Numbered from the stretch's first letter, positions 23,504 to 32,878 are shown. The stretch is DNA of 64,000 bases from Microbacterium sp. LWS13-1.2 (GCF_040144835.1 NZ_CP151632.1:1736001-1800000), one strand, 5' to 3'. The notes: a model not told the origin generated them from the letters alone. Program-made: numbers and translations.

Positions 23504-24142
23504 TCAGGCGGGATCGACCAGAGCAGTCGCGAGGCGCGCGGTGCGGTCGTTCACCAGCTGGTGCATCTCGGCCGTAGTGCGGCCCGTCATGATGGCGAAC
23601 GCGGACGTGTCTTCCCAGGTCTGCAGGATGATGCCGGCGAACTCCGACGCGGGCAGCCGCAGCCGGAACCCGTAGGTGCCCGCGAGCTCCTCGATGAAGG
23701 AGCCCACGCGATCCACCATCCCCGCCTGCCAGGCGAGGTAGGTCTCGGCCAGCCGCGGGTCGCGCATCGCGCGGGTGCGGATCTCGCTCGTCAGCAGGAT
23801 GCCCTGCTTCTTGTCGAAGGCGACATCGAGCAGCTGGCGCACCAGCGCACCGGGCTCGAGGTCGTCACCGCGCTCCTGCAGCACGGCGACACGCTCGGCG
23901 ACCTCGTCGATCTTCTCGCCGGCGACGCGCTCCGTCAGCGCGAGCATCAGCTCGTCCTTGGTCTCGAAGTTCGAGTAGAACGCGCCACGGGTGAAGCCCG
24001 CGCGCTCGCAGATCGCCTCGACGGATGCCGCATCCAGGCCGACTTCGGCGAAGACCAGGGCGGCGGCATCCAGCAGCTTCTGCCGGGTCGCTTCGCGGCG
24101 GCGTGACGTGCCGGCCACTTCGACCACGGGGGTGTCGATCAT
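23504..24142 (-). CDS. TetR/AcrR-family regulator
   Basis: A 212-residue regulator. The N-terminal TetR helix-turn-helix reads TRQKLLDAAALVFAEVGLDAASVEAICERAGFTRGAFYSNFETKDELMLAL (residues about 19-68), with the recognition helix in GFTRGAFYSNF. The C-terminal ligand domain is not assignable. It is divergent from the MMPL pump gene across 134 bases that hold two palindromes, so it most likely represses the pump operon and itself. Confidence 0.88.
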   Translation of the reverse strand: MIDTPVVEVAGTSRRREATRQKLLDAAALVFAEVGLDAASVEAICERAGFTRGAFYSNFETKDELMLALTERVAGEKIDEVAERVAVLQERGDDLEPGALVRQLLDVAFDKKQGILLTSEIRTRAMRDPRLAETYLAWQAGMVDRVGSFIEELAGTYGFRLRLPASEFAGIILQTWEDTSAFAIMTGRTTAEMHQLVNDRTARLATALVDPA

Positions 24143-24204
24143 CGATTCTCCTTGCCGCCAGTCTCACACGGACTACTCAGGTTCGGGCGGCCAACGCGCC
24201 TTAC

Positions 24205-24238
24205 GATACACTCATGTATCCGATACAGCGCTGTATCG
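24205..24238. promoter_or_regulatory. Tandem palindromic operators between tetR and the MMPL pump
   Basis: GATACA-CTCA-TGTATC (24205-24220) is followed at once by the perfect 18-base palindrome CGATACAGCGCTGTATCG (24221-24238). Both share the half-site GATACA. The pair lies 38 bases before the pump start and about 60 bases before the regulator start. Confidence 0.7.
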
Positions 24239-24276
24239 ACACTTCCCGAACCCCTCATCCGTGAACCGGAGGCGCT

Positions 24277-27200
24277 GTGTCGACTCTTCTGTATGCGCTC
24301 GGCCGCTGGACGTACCGCCACCCCTGGCGGGTGCTGGTCTCGTGGCTGCTGCTGCTCGCGCTCGCCGGCGGCGGCGCGGCGCTGTTCATGAAGGGCACCG
24401 ACAACTCGTTCTCGATCCCGGGCACCGAGGCCCAGGAGGGCATCGCCCTGCTGGACCGCAGCTTTCCGCAGGCCAGCGGCACGAGTGCGCAGCTCGTGAT
24501 CGTCGCCGCCGACGGCGACCAGGTCGACGACGAGCCCTACGCATCTGCGATCGACGACACCGTCTCGCATCTCGAGGATCTCGACGGGGTGATCGCCGTG
24601 ACGGACCCCTTCAACGAGATGGTCACGGGGATGGTCTCGGACGACGAATCGGCCGCGATCATCCGACTGCAGTTCGACGGGCAGGCGACCGATGTGTCGG
24701 ACGAGACCAAGGCGGGCCTCGAGGAGGTCGCCGACGATCTGCGCGAGACGCTCCCCGACGGCTCGGAGGTCGCCATGGGCGGCGACCTGTTCTCGACCTC
24801 CGTGCCGGCCCTCTCGCTGATCGAGGCCGTCGGCGTGCTCATCGCGCTGTTCGTGCTGATCGTGACGTTCCGCTCGTTCGCCGTCGCCTGGTTCCCGCTG
24901 GTGTCGGCGCTCATCGGCGTCGGCCTCGCGATCGCCCTCATCTACGTCTCCACGGCGTTCGCGTCGATCTCGTCCACGACGCCGATGCTCGCGATCATGC
25001 TGGGGCTCGCCGTCGGCATCGACTACGCCCTGTTCATCGTCGCCCGACATCAGGACCAGGTGCGTGCCGGCGTCGAGCCCGAAGAATCGGCCGCGCGGGC
25101 GACCGGAACCGCCGGCTCCGCCGTCGTGTTCGCGGGTGTCACCGTGCTCATCGCCCTCATCGGCCTGGGCTTCGCCGGCATCCCATTCCTGACGACCATG
25201 GGCATCGCCGCGGCCGTGGCCGTCGCGATCGCCGTGGTCGTGGCCATCACTCTGACGCCCGCCCTCCTGGGCTTCGCGAAGGGCCGGGTCGCCGGCTGGG
25301 GTCACGGCAAGAAGCGGCGGGGCATGGCGCTCCCCCGCGTCTCCCGCGAGGCCGAGGGCGTTTCGTCTCGCTCGCTCGCTCGCTCGACGACCGAAGAGGA
25401 CTCCCGTTCGTTGAGCGAGCGAAGCGAGACGAAACGCCTGGAGGCTGGCTCAGAGATCTCGGAAGAGCTGAGCGGACGCTCGTCGGAGCAGGCTCAGGGG
25501 CGCATGCGAACGGCCACCGAGGCTGCGGAGACGCGCGAACGGGGCTCGATCACCACCCCGCTCACGGCGGAAGCAGTCACCGCTCCGGTCAAGAAGACCA
25601 ACCGCTGGGTCCTGTGGGTCACCAACCACCCCGTGGTGACCACCATCGCGGTCGTGCTGACCCTCGGTGTCATGGCGATCCCGGCGGCGAGCCTCGCCCT
25701 GGCCCTCCCGAACGCGGGCCAGCAGCCCGAGTCGAGCCAGGCACGCCAGGCGTACGACCTCACCGCCGAGCACTTCGGCCCGGGCGCCAACGGCCCGCTC
25801 ATCATGACGGGCACGATCGTCACGTCGACCGACCCGCTCGGGCTGATGGCCGACCTCGCCGATGAGATCGAGAAGGTTCCCGGTGTCAAGGAGGTCGCGC
25901 TCGCGACGCCGAACGAGACCGCCGACACCGGACTGATCCAGATCGTGCCCGAGACCGCTCCGGACGACCCGGCCACCGCCGAGCTCGTTCGGGCGCTGCG
26001 GGATCTCGCCCCCGAGCTGGAGGACGAGTACGGCGTCGACCTGAAGGTGACCGGCTTCACGGCCGTGGGCATCGACATCTCGGACCGTCTGGGCGCCGCC
26101 CTGCTGCCGTTCGGCGTCTTCGTCGTCGGTCTGTCGCTGGTGCTGCTGATGATCGTGTTCCGCTCGATCTGGGTGCCCATGAAGGCCGCGCTCGGCTACC
26201 TGCTGTCGGTCGCCGCGTCGTTCGGCGTCGTCGCGGCCGTCTTCGAGTGGGGCTGGGGCGCGGACCTGCTGCACGTGACGCGTACGGGTCCGGTCATCAG
26301 CTTCATGCCGATCATCCTGATGGGCGTGCTGTTCGGGCTCGCGATGGACTACCAGGTGTTCCTGGTCAGCCGCATGCGCGAAGACTACGTGCACGCCCGC
26401 CGCGGTGCGGCCGGCCACTCGACGCGCAGCCGTCGCGACATCGCGCTGGGCGCCGTCCGCTCGGGCTTCACCGCCTCGGCACGCGTCGTGACGGCGGCGG
26501 CGATCATCATGTTCGCCGTGTTCGCGGCCTTCGTGCCCGAGGGCGACTCGTCGATCAAGCCGATCGCGCTGGGCCTGGCCGTCGGCATCGCCGTCGACGC
26601 CTTCCTCGTGCGTATGACGCTCGTGCCGGCGGTGATGGCGCTGCTCGGCGACAAGGCCTGGTGGATCCCGCGCTGGCTCGACCGGATCCTCCCCCACTTC
26701 GACATCGAAGGCGAAGCCGTCGAGCGCGAGCTCGCACTCGAGACCTGGCCCGAGCCGAACACGACCGCCGCGGTCGCGGGCGAGGGCGTCGGCGTCCGCG
26801 CCGATGCCGGTGGCTCCGCCGGCGAGGTCGTGCTCTTCGAGGAGGCCGCGTTCCGGGTCGAGCCCGGCGGCACCCTCATCGCGACCGGCGACCCGCGTGC
26901 CGCCCGAGCATTCGCGCTCACCCTGGCCGGGCGGCTCGCGCCGACCGACGGCAAGCTGCGCGTCGCCGGCCACCTGCTCCCCGAGCGCGCCGCCTGGGTG
27001 CGCGCCCACGTGGGGCTCGCACTGCTGGGCGACACCGAGGAGCGGCTGCCCGCCCTGCGCCGCGCACTCGCCGGCAAGGCGACGCTCGTCGTCGTCGAGG
27101 GTGTGGACGCGCTCGACGCCGCCGAGCGCGACCAGGCGGGCGCGCTGCTGCGGGATGCCGCGAGCGCACTGCGCCGCGGCGGTGGCGACGGCGTGCTCAC

Positions 27201-27333
27201 GCTCGTCGTGACCTCTCGCACAGAGAGTTCCGCGCTCGCCCTGCTCGCCGACGCGCACCGCCCCGAGGTGTCCTCGCTGACGCTGCGCTCGGGCGCTCCC
27301 CTGACCACCCCCACCGCAGAGGTGAACGCATGA
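24277..27333 (+). CDS. MMPL/RND transporter with degenerate ABC-like C-terminal domain
   Basis: A 1018-residue pump with two homologous RND halves (each one helix, an outer loop and five to six helices). Half 1 has the GLAVGIDYALFIVARHQD segment, the proton-relay helix of MMPL proteins; half 2 has GLAMDYQVFLVSRMRED. Residues about 361-388, in the cytoplasmic linker between halves, come from a palindromic repeat (RSLARSTT..., RSLSERSETKR). Residues about 860-1008 resemble an ABC ATPase domain (VEPGGTLIATGD, LAGRLAPTDGKLRVAGHLLP, TLVVVEGVDALD), but the Walker A GKS/T is missing. The GTG start has GGAGG close by. The gene is likely repressed by the divergent TetR; substrates may be lipids or drugs. 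Confidence 0.85.
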   Translation: MSTLLYALGRWTYRHPWRVLVSWLLLLALAGGGAALFMKGTDNSFSIPGTEAQEGIALLDRSFPQASGTSAQLVIVAADGDQVDDEPYASAIDDTVSHLEDLDGVIAVTDPFNEMVTGMVSDDESAAIIRLQFDGQATDVSDETKAGLEEVADDLRETLPDGSEVAMGGDLFSTSVPALSLIEAVGVLIALFVLIVTFRSFAVAWFPLVSALIGVGLAIALIYVSTAFASISSTTPMLAIMLGLAVGIDYALFIVARHQDQVRAGVEPEESAARATGTAGSAVVFAGVTVLIALIGLGFAGIPFLTTMGIAAAVAVAIAVVVAITLTPALLGFAKGRVAGWGHGKKRRGMALPRVSREAEGVSSRSLARSTTEEDSRSLSERSETKRLEAGSEISEELSGRSSEQAQGRMRTATEAAETRERGSITTPLTAEAVTAPVKKTNRWVLWVTNHPVVTTIAVVLTLGVMAIPAASLALALPNAGQQPESSQARQAYDLTAEHFGPGANGPLIMTGTIVTSTDPLGLMADLADEIEKVPGVKEVALATPNETADTGLIQIVPETAPDDPATAELVRALRDLAPELEDEYGVDLKVTGFTAVGIDISDRLGAALLPFGVFVVGLSLVLLMIVFRSIWVPMKAALGYLLSVAASFGVVAAVFEWGWGADLLHVTRTGPVISFMPIILMGVLFGLAMDYQVFLVSRMREDYVHARRGAAGHSTRSRRDIALGAVRSGFTASARVVTAAAIIMFAVFAAFVPEGDSSIKPIALGLAVGIAVDAFLVRMTLVPAVMALLGDKAWWIPRWLDRILPHFDIEGEAVERELALETWPEPNTTAAVAGEGVGVRADAGGSAGEVVLFEEAAFRVEPGGTLIATGDPRAARAFALTLAGRLAPTDGKLRVAGHLLPERAAWVRAHVGLALLGDTEERLPALRRALAGKATLVVVEGVDALDAAERDQAGALLRDAASALRRGGGDGVLTLVVTSRTESSALALLADAHRPEVSSLTLRSGAPLTTPTAEVNA
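25357..25438. repeat. Palindromic element family 1, in frame within the MMPL gene
   Basis: The right half (GGCGTTTCGTCTCGC to TCGACGACCG) is followed by the left half (CGTTCGTTGAGCGAGCG to GAGACGAAACGCC), so the outer ends are GGCGTTTCG and CGAAACGCC. In frame it encodes SSRSLARSTTEEDSRSLSER and then SETKR. It is located in the predicted cytoplasmic linker. Confidence 0.88.
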
Positions 27334-29345
27334 CCCCGAACTGGATCACCACGGCCGTCGAGCGCGCGCGCTCCCGCCGGCCCGTCACGTGGCTGACGCT
27401 CGTCGGCGTGCTGCTGCTGCCGGTCGTGATCGGCGGCATCCTGGTCGCCGCGCTGTACAACCCCGTCGAGCGGCTCGACAGCCTCACTGCCGCGATCGTG
27501 AACGAGGACGAGCCCGTCACCATCGACGGGCAGACCGTGCCGCTCGGCCGTCAGCTCACCGCCGGCCTCGTCGAGGGATCTGACGAGCTCGACAGCAACC
27601 TCACCTGGACGATCTCGAACGAAGAGGATGCCGAGGCGGGCCTCGCGGACGGCACCTACGCCGCGGTCATCACGATCCCCGAGAACTTCTCGGCCGCCGC
27701 GACGTCGACGGCTCCGGGATCGACGCCCGAGCAGGCGACCATCGAAGTGACGACCCCGCCCGACAGCCTCATCGTCGATGACGCCATCACCGCGCAGGTG
27801 GCGACAGCCGCCGCCTCGACCATGGGCACGCAGCTGTCGAGCGTGTACCTCGAGAACGTGTTCCTCGGCTTCACGACGCTGGGCGACCAGCTCGGCACGG
27901 CGGCCGACGGCGCCACCCAGCTCGCCGACGGCGCGAGCCAGACCGCCGACGGCGCGGCACAGCTGCCGGACGGCATCTCGCAGCTCGCCGATGGCAACAC
28001 GCAGCTCGCGGATGGGGCCTCACAGCTGGCCGACGGTGCGGGCCAGCTCTCTGGAGGTGCCACGTCGCTGCAGTCGGGTCTGACGACGATCGCCGGCAAG
28101 ACCCGCGAAGCGGCCGGCGGAGCCCAGCAGATCGCCGATGGCTTGAACGGCGGGGCGGCACAGCTCGAGGCGACCGGCCTCGTGCCCACAGAGGTCGCAG
28201 ACGTCGCCGAGATGTCCGCCCAGGCAGCTGCCGGCGTGCTCGCCGTTGCGGAGAACTGCGCCGCCAGCGGCGCGCCGACGGCGTACTGCGACACGTTGCT
28301 CGAAGCGGCGACCGGCGCGGATGCCGCCGCATCGGGGACGGTCCTGGCACTCGACTCCTTCGACACCGCGGGTACTGCGAAGTTTGCGGCTCAGTTCCGG
28401 CAAACCGGCACCGGCGTCTCGACGCTGGCAGGCGGGATCACCCAGCTCGCGGGCGGTATCGACCAGTCGGCCGCAGGCGCTGGCCAACTCGCCACCGGCA
28501 TGACCGGCATCCAGTACGGCGCCAGCGGTCTCGCCGACAGCTCGACGCAGCTCGCCTCGGGCGCGACGCAGGCCGCCGACGGTGCGACGAGCCTCGCCGA
28601 CGGGGTGGCCCAGCTGGCGACCGGCACGTCCGAGCTCGCGAGCGGCCTGACCACGGCATCCGAGTCCCTCCCGTCGTACACCGACCAGGAGGCGACCGAT
28701 CTCGCCTCCGTCGTCGCCGACCCGGTCGAGGCCGACGGCGTGGGCACATCGCTCTTCGGTGCGTCGGCGGTCCCCCTGCTGGCGACCCTCGCGCTGTGGT
28801 TCGGCGGGCTCGGCACGTTCATCGCGCTGCAGGCCGTGTCGCGCCGCGCCCTCACGTCGCGCCAGCCGTCTGCGGTGCTCGCACTGCGGTCGTTCGCCCC
28901 GGCGGCCGGCCTCGGCGCGCTGCAGGGCGCGCTCGTCGCCGGCGTCGTCCAGCTCGCCGCGTCGTACGGCTGGGCCGAGTGGTGGGCGCTCGCCGGCGTC
29001 TGCGTCGTCGCGGGCATCGCGTTCGCCGCCGTGAACCAGGCGCTCGTCGCTGTCTTTGGCGGGGCCGGTCGCTGGATCTCGGCGCTCATCGGCGTGCTCA
29101 CGGTCGCGACCGGCGTGGTCTCCACCGTGCCGGGTGCGCTGTCGAGCATCGCGGGGCTCATGCCGACGGCCCCTGCCTACAACGGCATGCTCGCGGCCCT
29201 CACCTCGGCTTCGGGGCTCGGGGCGGCGTTCGCCGGGCTGATCATCTGGACGTTCCTCGCGCTCGTCGCCACGATGATCGTCGTCGCCCGCCGGCGCAGC
29301 ACCTCGGCGCGCGCCCTGCTGAGGGCGACGCCCGCCACCGCCTGA
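27330..29345 (+). CDS. YhgE/Pip-family membrane protein
   Basis: A 671-residue protein of the YhgE/Pip type. One N-terminal membrane helix (LTLVGVLLLPVVIGGILVAALYN) is followed by the conserved AAIVNEDEPVTIDGQ segment and a long outer region. That region contains many pseudo-repeats of the form L-A-D-G-A-x-Q, predicted to form coiled coils, at residues about 195-250 and 365-440. Five to six C-terminal helices follow. The ATG overlaps the MMPL stop (ATGA), so the two are translationally coupled. Family relatives include the lactococcal phage infection protein and type VII secretion accessory proteins; the function here is unknown. Confidence 0.85.
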   Translation: MTPNWITTAVERARSRRPVTWLTLVGVLLLPVVIGGILVAALYNPVERLDSLTAAIVNEDEPVTIDGQTVPLGRQLTAGLVEGSDELDSNLTWTISNEEDAEAGLADGTYAAVITIPENFSAAATSTAPGSTPEQATIEVTTPPDSLIVDDAITAQVATAAASTMGTQLSSVYLENVFLGFTTLGDQLGTAADGATQLADGASQTADGAAQLPDGISQLADGNTQLADGASQLADGAGQLSGGATSLQSGLTTIAGKTREAAGGAQQIADGLNGGAAQLEATGLVPTEVADVAEMSAQAAAGVLAVAENCAASGAPTAYCDTLLEAATGADAAASGTVLALDSFDTAGTAKFAAQFRQTGTGVSTLAGGITQLAGGIDQSAAGAGQLATGMTGIQYGASGLADSSTQLASGATQAADGATSLADGVAQLATGTSELASGLTTASESLPSYTDQEATDLASVVADPVEADGVGTSLFGASAVPLLATLALWFGGLGTFIALQAVSRRALTSRQPSAVLALRSFAPAAGLGALQGALVAGVVQLAASYGWAEWWALAGVCVVAGIAFAAVNQALVAVFGGAGRWISALIGVLTVATGVVSTVPGALSSIAGLMPTAPAYNGMLAALTSASGLGAAFAGLIIWTFLALVATMIVVARRRSTSARALLRATPATA

Positions 29346-29353
29346 TCCTCATG

Positions 29354-29389
29354 GCTCAAGCCCGGTCGACGAGTCGCCCGGGCTCGAGC
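29354..29389. terminator. Hairpin after the YhgE gene
   Basis: GCTC-A-AGCCCGG pairs with CCGGGCT-C-GAGC with one mismatch, starting eight bases after the stop codon. No T-run follows. Confidence 0.5.
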
Positions 29390-29440
29390 TGTGCCGGGCA
29401 GGGGGTTGCCCCAGGCCCCGCCGGGCGCGATGATCATCGC

Positions 29441-29935
29441 GTGGCCACCCCCTCTGCCGCGGCTCCGCAGTCCGGATCCGCGCGCTTGCCTCCGCGCTGG
29501 TTCATCCGCACCGCGTGGGTCGTGCACCGCGCCATCTACAACATCACGGGCGGCCGCCTGGGGCTGCGGCCGCCGAGCTCGAAGGTCTGGGGCATGATGC
29601 GTCTGCACACCATCGGCCGCCGCTCGGGTGCCCCGCGCGCCGCGATCGTCGCCTACGTCGAGGACGGCCCGAATCTCGTCACGATGGCGATGAACGGCTG
29701 GGGCGACCCGCCGCCGGCGTGGTGGCTGAACCTGCTGGCGCGGCCGACGGCATCCGTCGATCTCCCCGGCGAGCGACGCGACGTGATCGCACGCGAAGCG
29801 CAGGGTGCGGAACGTGAGCGCCTCTGGGAAGTGTTCCGCTCGCTCGAGGGTGGCGACGACCTGGACGCCCTTGCCTCTCGGCGCAGCCGCGAGACGCCTC
29901 TCGTCATCCTGGAACCCGCCCCGGGGACGCGCTGA
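29441..29935 (+). CDS. Deazaflavin-dependent nitroreductase-family protein
   Basis: A 164-residue protein of the split-barrel F420-type reductase family (Ddn-like). The family core is clear: MMRLHTIGRRSGAPRAAIVAYVED (about 50-73), then NLVTMAMNGWGDPPPAWWLNLLARPTASVDL (about 76-106). The N-terminal helix region PRWFIRTAWVVHRAIYNITGG resembles that of family members that meet quinone or lipid substrates. The GTG start is the best fit to the family; no strong ribosome binding site is seen. An F420H2-linked quinone reductase role is possible given the menaquinone genes, but that is inference. Confidence 0.78.
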   Translation: MATPSAAAPQSGSARLPPRWFIRTAWVVHRAIYNITGGRLGLRPPSSKVWGMMRLHTIGRRSGAPRAAIVAYVEDGPNLVTMAMNGWGDPPPAWWLNLLARPTASVDLPGERRDVIAREAQGAERERLWEVFRSLEGGDDLDALASRRSRETPLVILEPAPGTR

Positions 29936-29958
29936 GCCGCGGGCATTCCGTCCGCGGC
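29936..29958. terminator. Hairpin after the nitroreductase-like gene
   Basis: GCCGCGG pairs with CCGCGGC around a nine-base loop, directly after the stop codon and before the convergent ccsB 3' end. Confidence 0.5.
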
Positions 29959-30002
29959 ATACGGTGTGGACCGGGCCTCGGCCGTGACCGGCCGTGACCT
30001 GG

Positions 30003-31088
30003 TCAGCTCAGGCCGGAGTAGGCGTGCAGGCCCTTGAAGAACATGTTGACGATCGTGAAGTTGAAGATCACGGCGGTGAAGCCGATGATCGACAGCCAGG
30101 CCGAACGCGAACCGCGCCATCCGCGGGTCGCGCGCGCGTGGATGTAACCGGCGTAGAGCACCCAGATCACGAAGGTCCACACTTCCTTCGTGTCGAAGCC
30201 CCAGTATCGGCCCCACGCGTCGTTGGCCCAGATGGAGCCGGCGATGAGGGTGAATGTCCAGAAGATGAAGCCGAGGATCGCGAAGCGGTACGCCAGCGAC
30301 TCGAGCGCCTCGGCGCCCGGCAGCGTCCGCAGGAATCCCGGCCCGGTCTTGGCGGTCGACGCCGCGGAGGCGTCGGCGTCCTGGACACGAGCAGCGGCGG
30401 CGATCCTCGCCTCTCGCCGCGCCTGCATCAGCTGCAGCACCGACAGGCCGAAGGCGAGCGCGAACAGGGCGGTCGCGAGCGACGCGACGAACACGTGGAT
30501 GACGAGCCACACCGACTTCAGCGGGTCCATCAGCGGCACGATGTCGGTGTAGAACCAGATCGCCGTGCCGCCCAGCAGCACGACGACGAGACCGGTGATG
30601 AAGGTGCCGAGGAACCGCAGGTCGTAGCGGAAGAGAACGCCCAGGTACACGGCGACGATCAGGAGCGTCCCGGTGAGGGCGAACTCGTACATGTTCGACC
30701 ACGGCACGCGGCCGGCGGCGATGCCGCGGGTCACGTCCCCGCCGAGATGGAAGAGGAAGCCGAGGACCGTCAGCGACGTGCCGATCCGGGCCCACACCAG
30801 GCGCTGGCGGCTGCCGACGGGGGCGTTGAGCGCCTGCTCGGATGCCGTCTCCTGCGCACGCATCTGCTCGATGATCCCGGTGCGCCCAGAGCCGCCGCCG
30901 GCACCGGCCGCGACGAGCTCGCGGTCGCGGGCGGTGTGGGCGGCGGCATCCTTCGCCTCCACGGCGACGGCGCCTCGACGCGCCAGATCGACCGCGTAGG
31001 CGATGAACGCGAGCGCGTAGATCGCGATGGCCGTCCAGACCAGCAGCACCGAGACGGAGTCGAGGGTGAGGGGGGAGGCGTCGGGCAT
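30003..31088 (-). CDS. ccsB: System II cytochrome c biogenesis protein (heme handling)
   Basis: A 361-residue membrane protein of the CcsB/CcsA (ResC) type, which works with ResB to carry heme out and join it to apocytochrome c. The heme-handling WWD-type segment appears as WANDAWGRYWGFDTKEVWTFVIW (about 285-307). Conserved histidines are in FLFHLGGD, WLVIHVFVAS and YIHARATRGW. About eight helices are present. An N-terminal soluble insert (residues 33-75) and a second (about 215-245) are Ala/Glu-rich. It is the last gene of the tlpA-ccdA-resB-ccsB operon and starts five bases after the resB stop. Confidence 0.92.
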   Translation of the reverse strand: MPDASPLTLDSVSVLLVWTAIAIYALAFIAYAVDLARRGAVAVEAKDAAAHTARDRELVAAGAGGGSGRTGIIEQMRAQETASEQALNAPVGSRQRLVWARIGTSLTVLGFLFHLGGDVTRGIAAGRVPWSNMYEFALTGTLLIVAVYLGVLFRYDLRFLGTFITGLVVVLLGGTAIWFYTDIVPLMDPLKSVWLVIHVFVASLATALFALAFGLSVLQLMQARREARIAAAARVQDADASAASTAKTGPGFLRTLPGAEALESLAYRFAILGFIFWTFTLIAGSIWANDAWGRYWGFDTKEVWTFVIWVLYAGYIHARATRGWRGSRSAWLSIIGFTAVIFNFTIVNMFFKGLHAYSGLS

Positions 31089-31093
31089 GGTCC

Positions 31094-32878
31094 TCAGTCT
31101 ACGTCGGGGGTCGAATCGGGCTGGAGGGGGCGGTCGCCGGCCGAGTCCCGGCCGGCGAGCGACGCGAGGTGCCGCTGCGCGAACTGCGAGACGGCGCCCT
31201 CGAGGGCGGGGTCCTCTCCGCGAGCGAGCCCGGCGTACTCGAGCTGCACGGTATGCCCCTGCGGCGTCGCCCTCACCCACATCCGCCGGCGCGGGACGAA
31301 CAGCGCGGCGAGGAGTCCTGCCGTCGCGAGGATCGCGAACACCAGCACCCAGGTGGCGGCGGCATCGCGGTGGACCGACAGCGACACGTAGCGCTTGACC
31401 GAGTCCTCGAACCCTGCCACGCCTTCGGGGGCCTCGTTCTCGAAGGTCACCGTCCCGAGCCCGTCGGGCAGGTCGACGGTCTCTCCGGGCTTCAGCGCGA
31501 GGGACTGCGTGCCGGACTCGCCGCCGGCGAGCTGCGTCATCCCCTCGGGGTCGAGGGTGTACACCGACCGCGGGATGCCGCCGTCGATGCCGAGGTCGCC
31601 GGCGTACACCCAGAACGTGAGCATCGGGTACTCGAGGTCGCCGTAGACCGAGGTGAAGGCGCCGTTGGAGAGCTCCTGCGCGGTCGGATAGAAGAAGCCC
31701 ACCAGGCCCACCTGCTCGCGCAGCCCGTCCGGTACCTTCACGACGCCCTGCGACGTCATGTTGTTGTCCTGGGGCAGGAAGGGCACCGGTTCGGAGAACA
31801 CGACATCGCCGGCGTCGTCGCGGATCGTGATCGTCGGCGCGTATCCGTTGCCCATCAGGTACACCTTGTCGCCGGCGATCTGCAGCGGGTGGTTGACGCG
31901 CACCTCGCCGGTTCCGGGGTCGGCGTCGGGGAACTGCGTGGTGAGGTGGGCGACGAAGTCGCCGGCCTGCCCGGCGCCCTGCTGGCCGGGGGGCACGTAC
32001 GACAGCGAGAAGTCGTCGAGCGTGAGCGCGTAGGGGGTGAGGGCGTCCTCGTCCACGAACCGGCCGGGGTTGAACGAGGTGTAGTCGAGCATCGTGTTGA
32101 CCCACGTGCGGCCCTCGATGATGACGGTCTGCCCGGTATAGGTGAATCCCCCGCCGATGCCGACGGCCAGCAGGACGCCGACGAGCGACGCGTGGAAGAC
32201 GAGGTTGCCGGTCTCGCGGAGGTAGCCGCGCTCGGCCGAGACCGAGAATGCCCGGGCGCCGTCGTATCTCGCCACGCGGTAGCCGGCCTTGCGCAACTGC
32301 TGCTGCGCGGCCGCGACGGCCGTCGCGGCGGCGGCTGCGGCATCCGCGTCGTCCTGGCACTCGAGGATCTCGGACCGGTGCACCTCCAGCCGCGACAGCC
32401 GCACGGGCGTGCGGGGCGGCTGTGCGCGCATCGCCTTGTAGTGATGCTTCGTACGCGGGATGACGCAGCCGACGAGCGAGATGAACAGCAGGATGTAGAT
32501 CGCCGAGAACCACGGCGAGGTGTAGACGTCGAACAGGCTCAGCTTGTCGAGCACCGGTGCGAGGTCGGCGTTGTCGACGAAGTACTGGCGCACGCCGTTG
32601 GGGTCGGCGCTGCGCTGCGGCACGAGCGACCCGGGCACCGCCGCGATCGCGAGGAGCAGCAGGAGCACCAGCGCGGTGCGCATCGACGTGAGCTGGCGCC
32701 AGCCCCAGCGGAGCCAGCCGACGACGCCGAGGGCGGGCTGGGTGATGCCGTCCTGAGCAGCCGCGGAGTCCGCGGAGTCGGCGTGATCGGCGGGACGCAG
32801 CATCCCTTCGACCGGGGCGGAGGCGTCCGCCCCCTCGGTCGCCGAGCCTTCCGGAGCGTCAGAGCGGGGCCGGGACAC
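31094..32878 (-). CDS. resB: System II cytochrome c biogenesis protein ResB
   Basis: A 594-residue ResB/Ccs1 protein. Three N-terminal helices (first at about 68-88, GWRQLTSMRTALVLLLLLAIAAVPGSLVPQ) precede a large outer domain that runs from the GRTWVNTMLDYTSFNPGRF segment to SLSVHRDAAATW. A fourth helix follows near residue 515. The LVFHASLVGVLLAVGIGG segment carries the helix-3 histidine conserved in the family. The first 50 residues are acidic, Ala/Ser-rich and probably disordered. The GTG start overlaps the ccdA end by 20 bases, which indicates coupling. The acceptor would be the cytochromes c of the menaquinol-driven respiratory chain. Confidence 0.93.
   Translation of the reverse strand: MSRPRSDAPEGSATEGADASAPVEGMLRPADHADSADSAAAQDGITQPALGVVGWLRWGWRQLTSMRTALVLLLLLAIAAVPGSLVPQRSADPNGVRQYFVDNADLAPVLDKLSLFDVYTSPWFSAIYILLFISLVGCVIPRTKHHYKAMRAQPPRTPVRLSRLEVHRSEILECQDDADAAAAAATAVAAAQQQLRKAGYRVARYDGARAFSVSAERGYLRETGNLVFHASLVGVLLAVGIGGGFTYTGQTVIIEGRTWVNTMLDYTSFNPGRFVDEDALTPYALTLDDFSLSYVPPGQQGAGQAGDFVAHLTTQFPDADPGTGEVRVNHPLQIAGDKVYLMGNGYAPTITIRDDAGDVVFSEPVPFLPQDNNMTSQGVVKVPDGLREQVGLVGFFYPTAQELSNGAFTSVYGDLEYPMLTFWVYAGDLGIDGGIPRSVYTLDPEGMTQLAGGESGTQSLALKPGETVDLPDGLGTVTFENEAPEGVAGFEDSVKRYVSLSVHRDAAATWVLVFAILATAGLLAALFVPRRRMWVRATPQGHTVQLEYAGLARGEDPALEGAVSQFAQRHLASLAGRDSAGDRPLQPDSTPDVD
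31096..31101 (-). promoter_or_regulatory. Possible internal -10 for ccsB
   Basis: TAGACT lies 7 bases before the ccsB ATG, inside the last codons of resB. A GAGG four bases before the ATG could equally support reading from the operon mRNA, so this promoter is uncertain. Confidence 0.3.

Noticed and set aside
29441..29935. Longer start for the nitroreductase-like protein reading through from the YhgE region
   Set aside because: The upstream in-frame sequence is a shadow of the YhgE gene and crosses a hairpin; the family N-terminus fits the GTG used.
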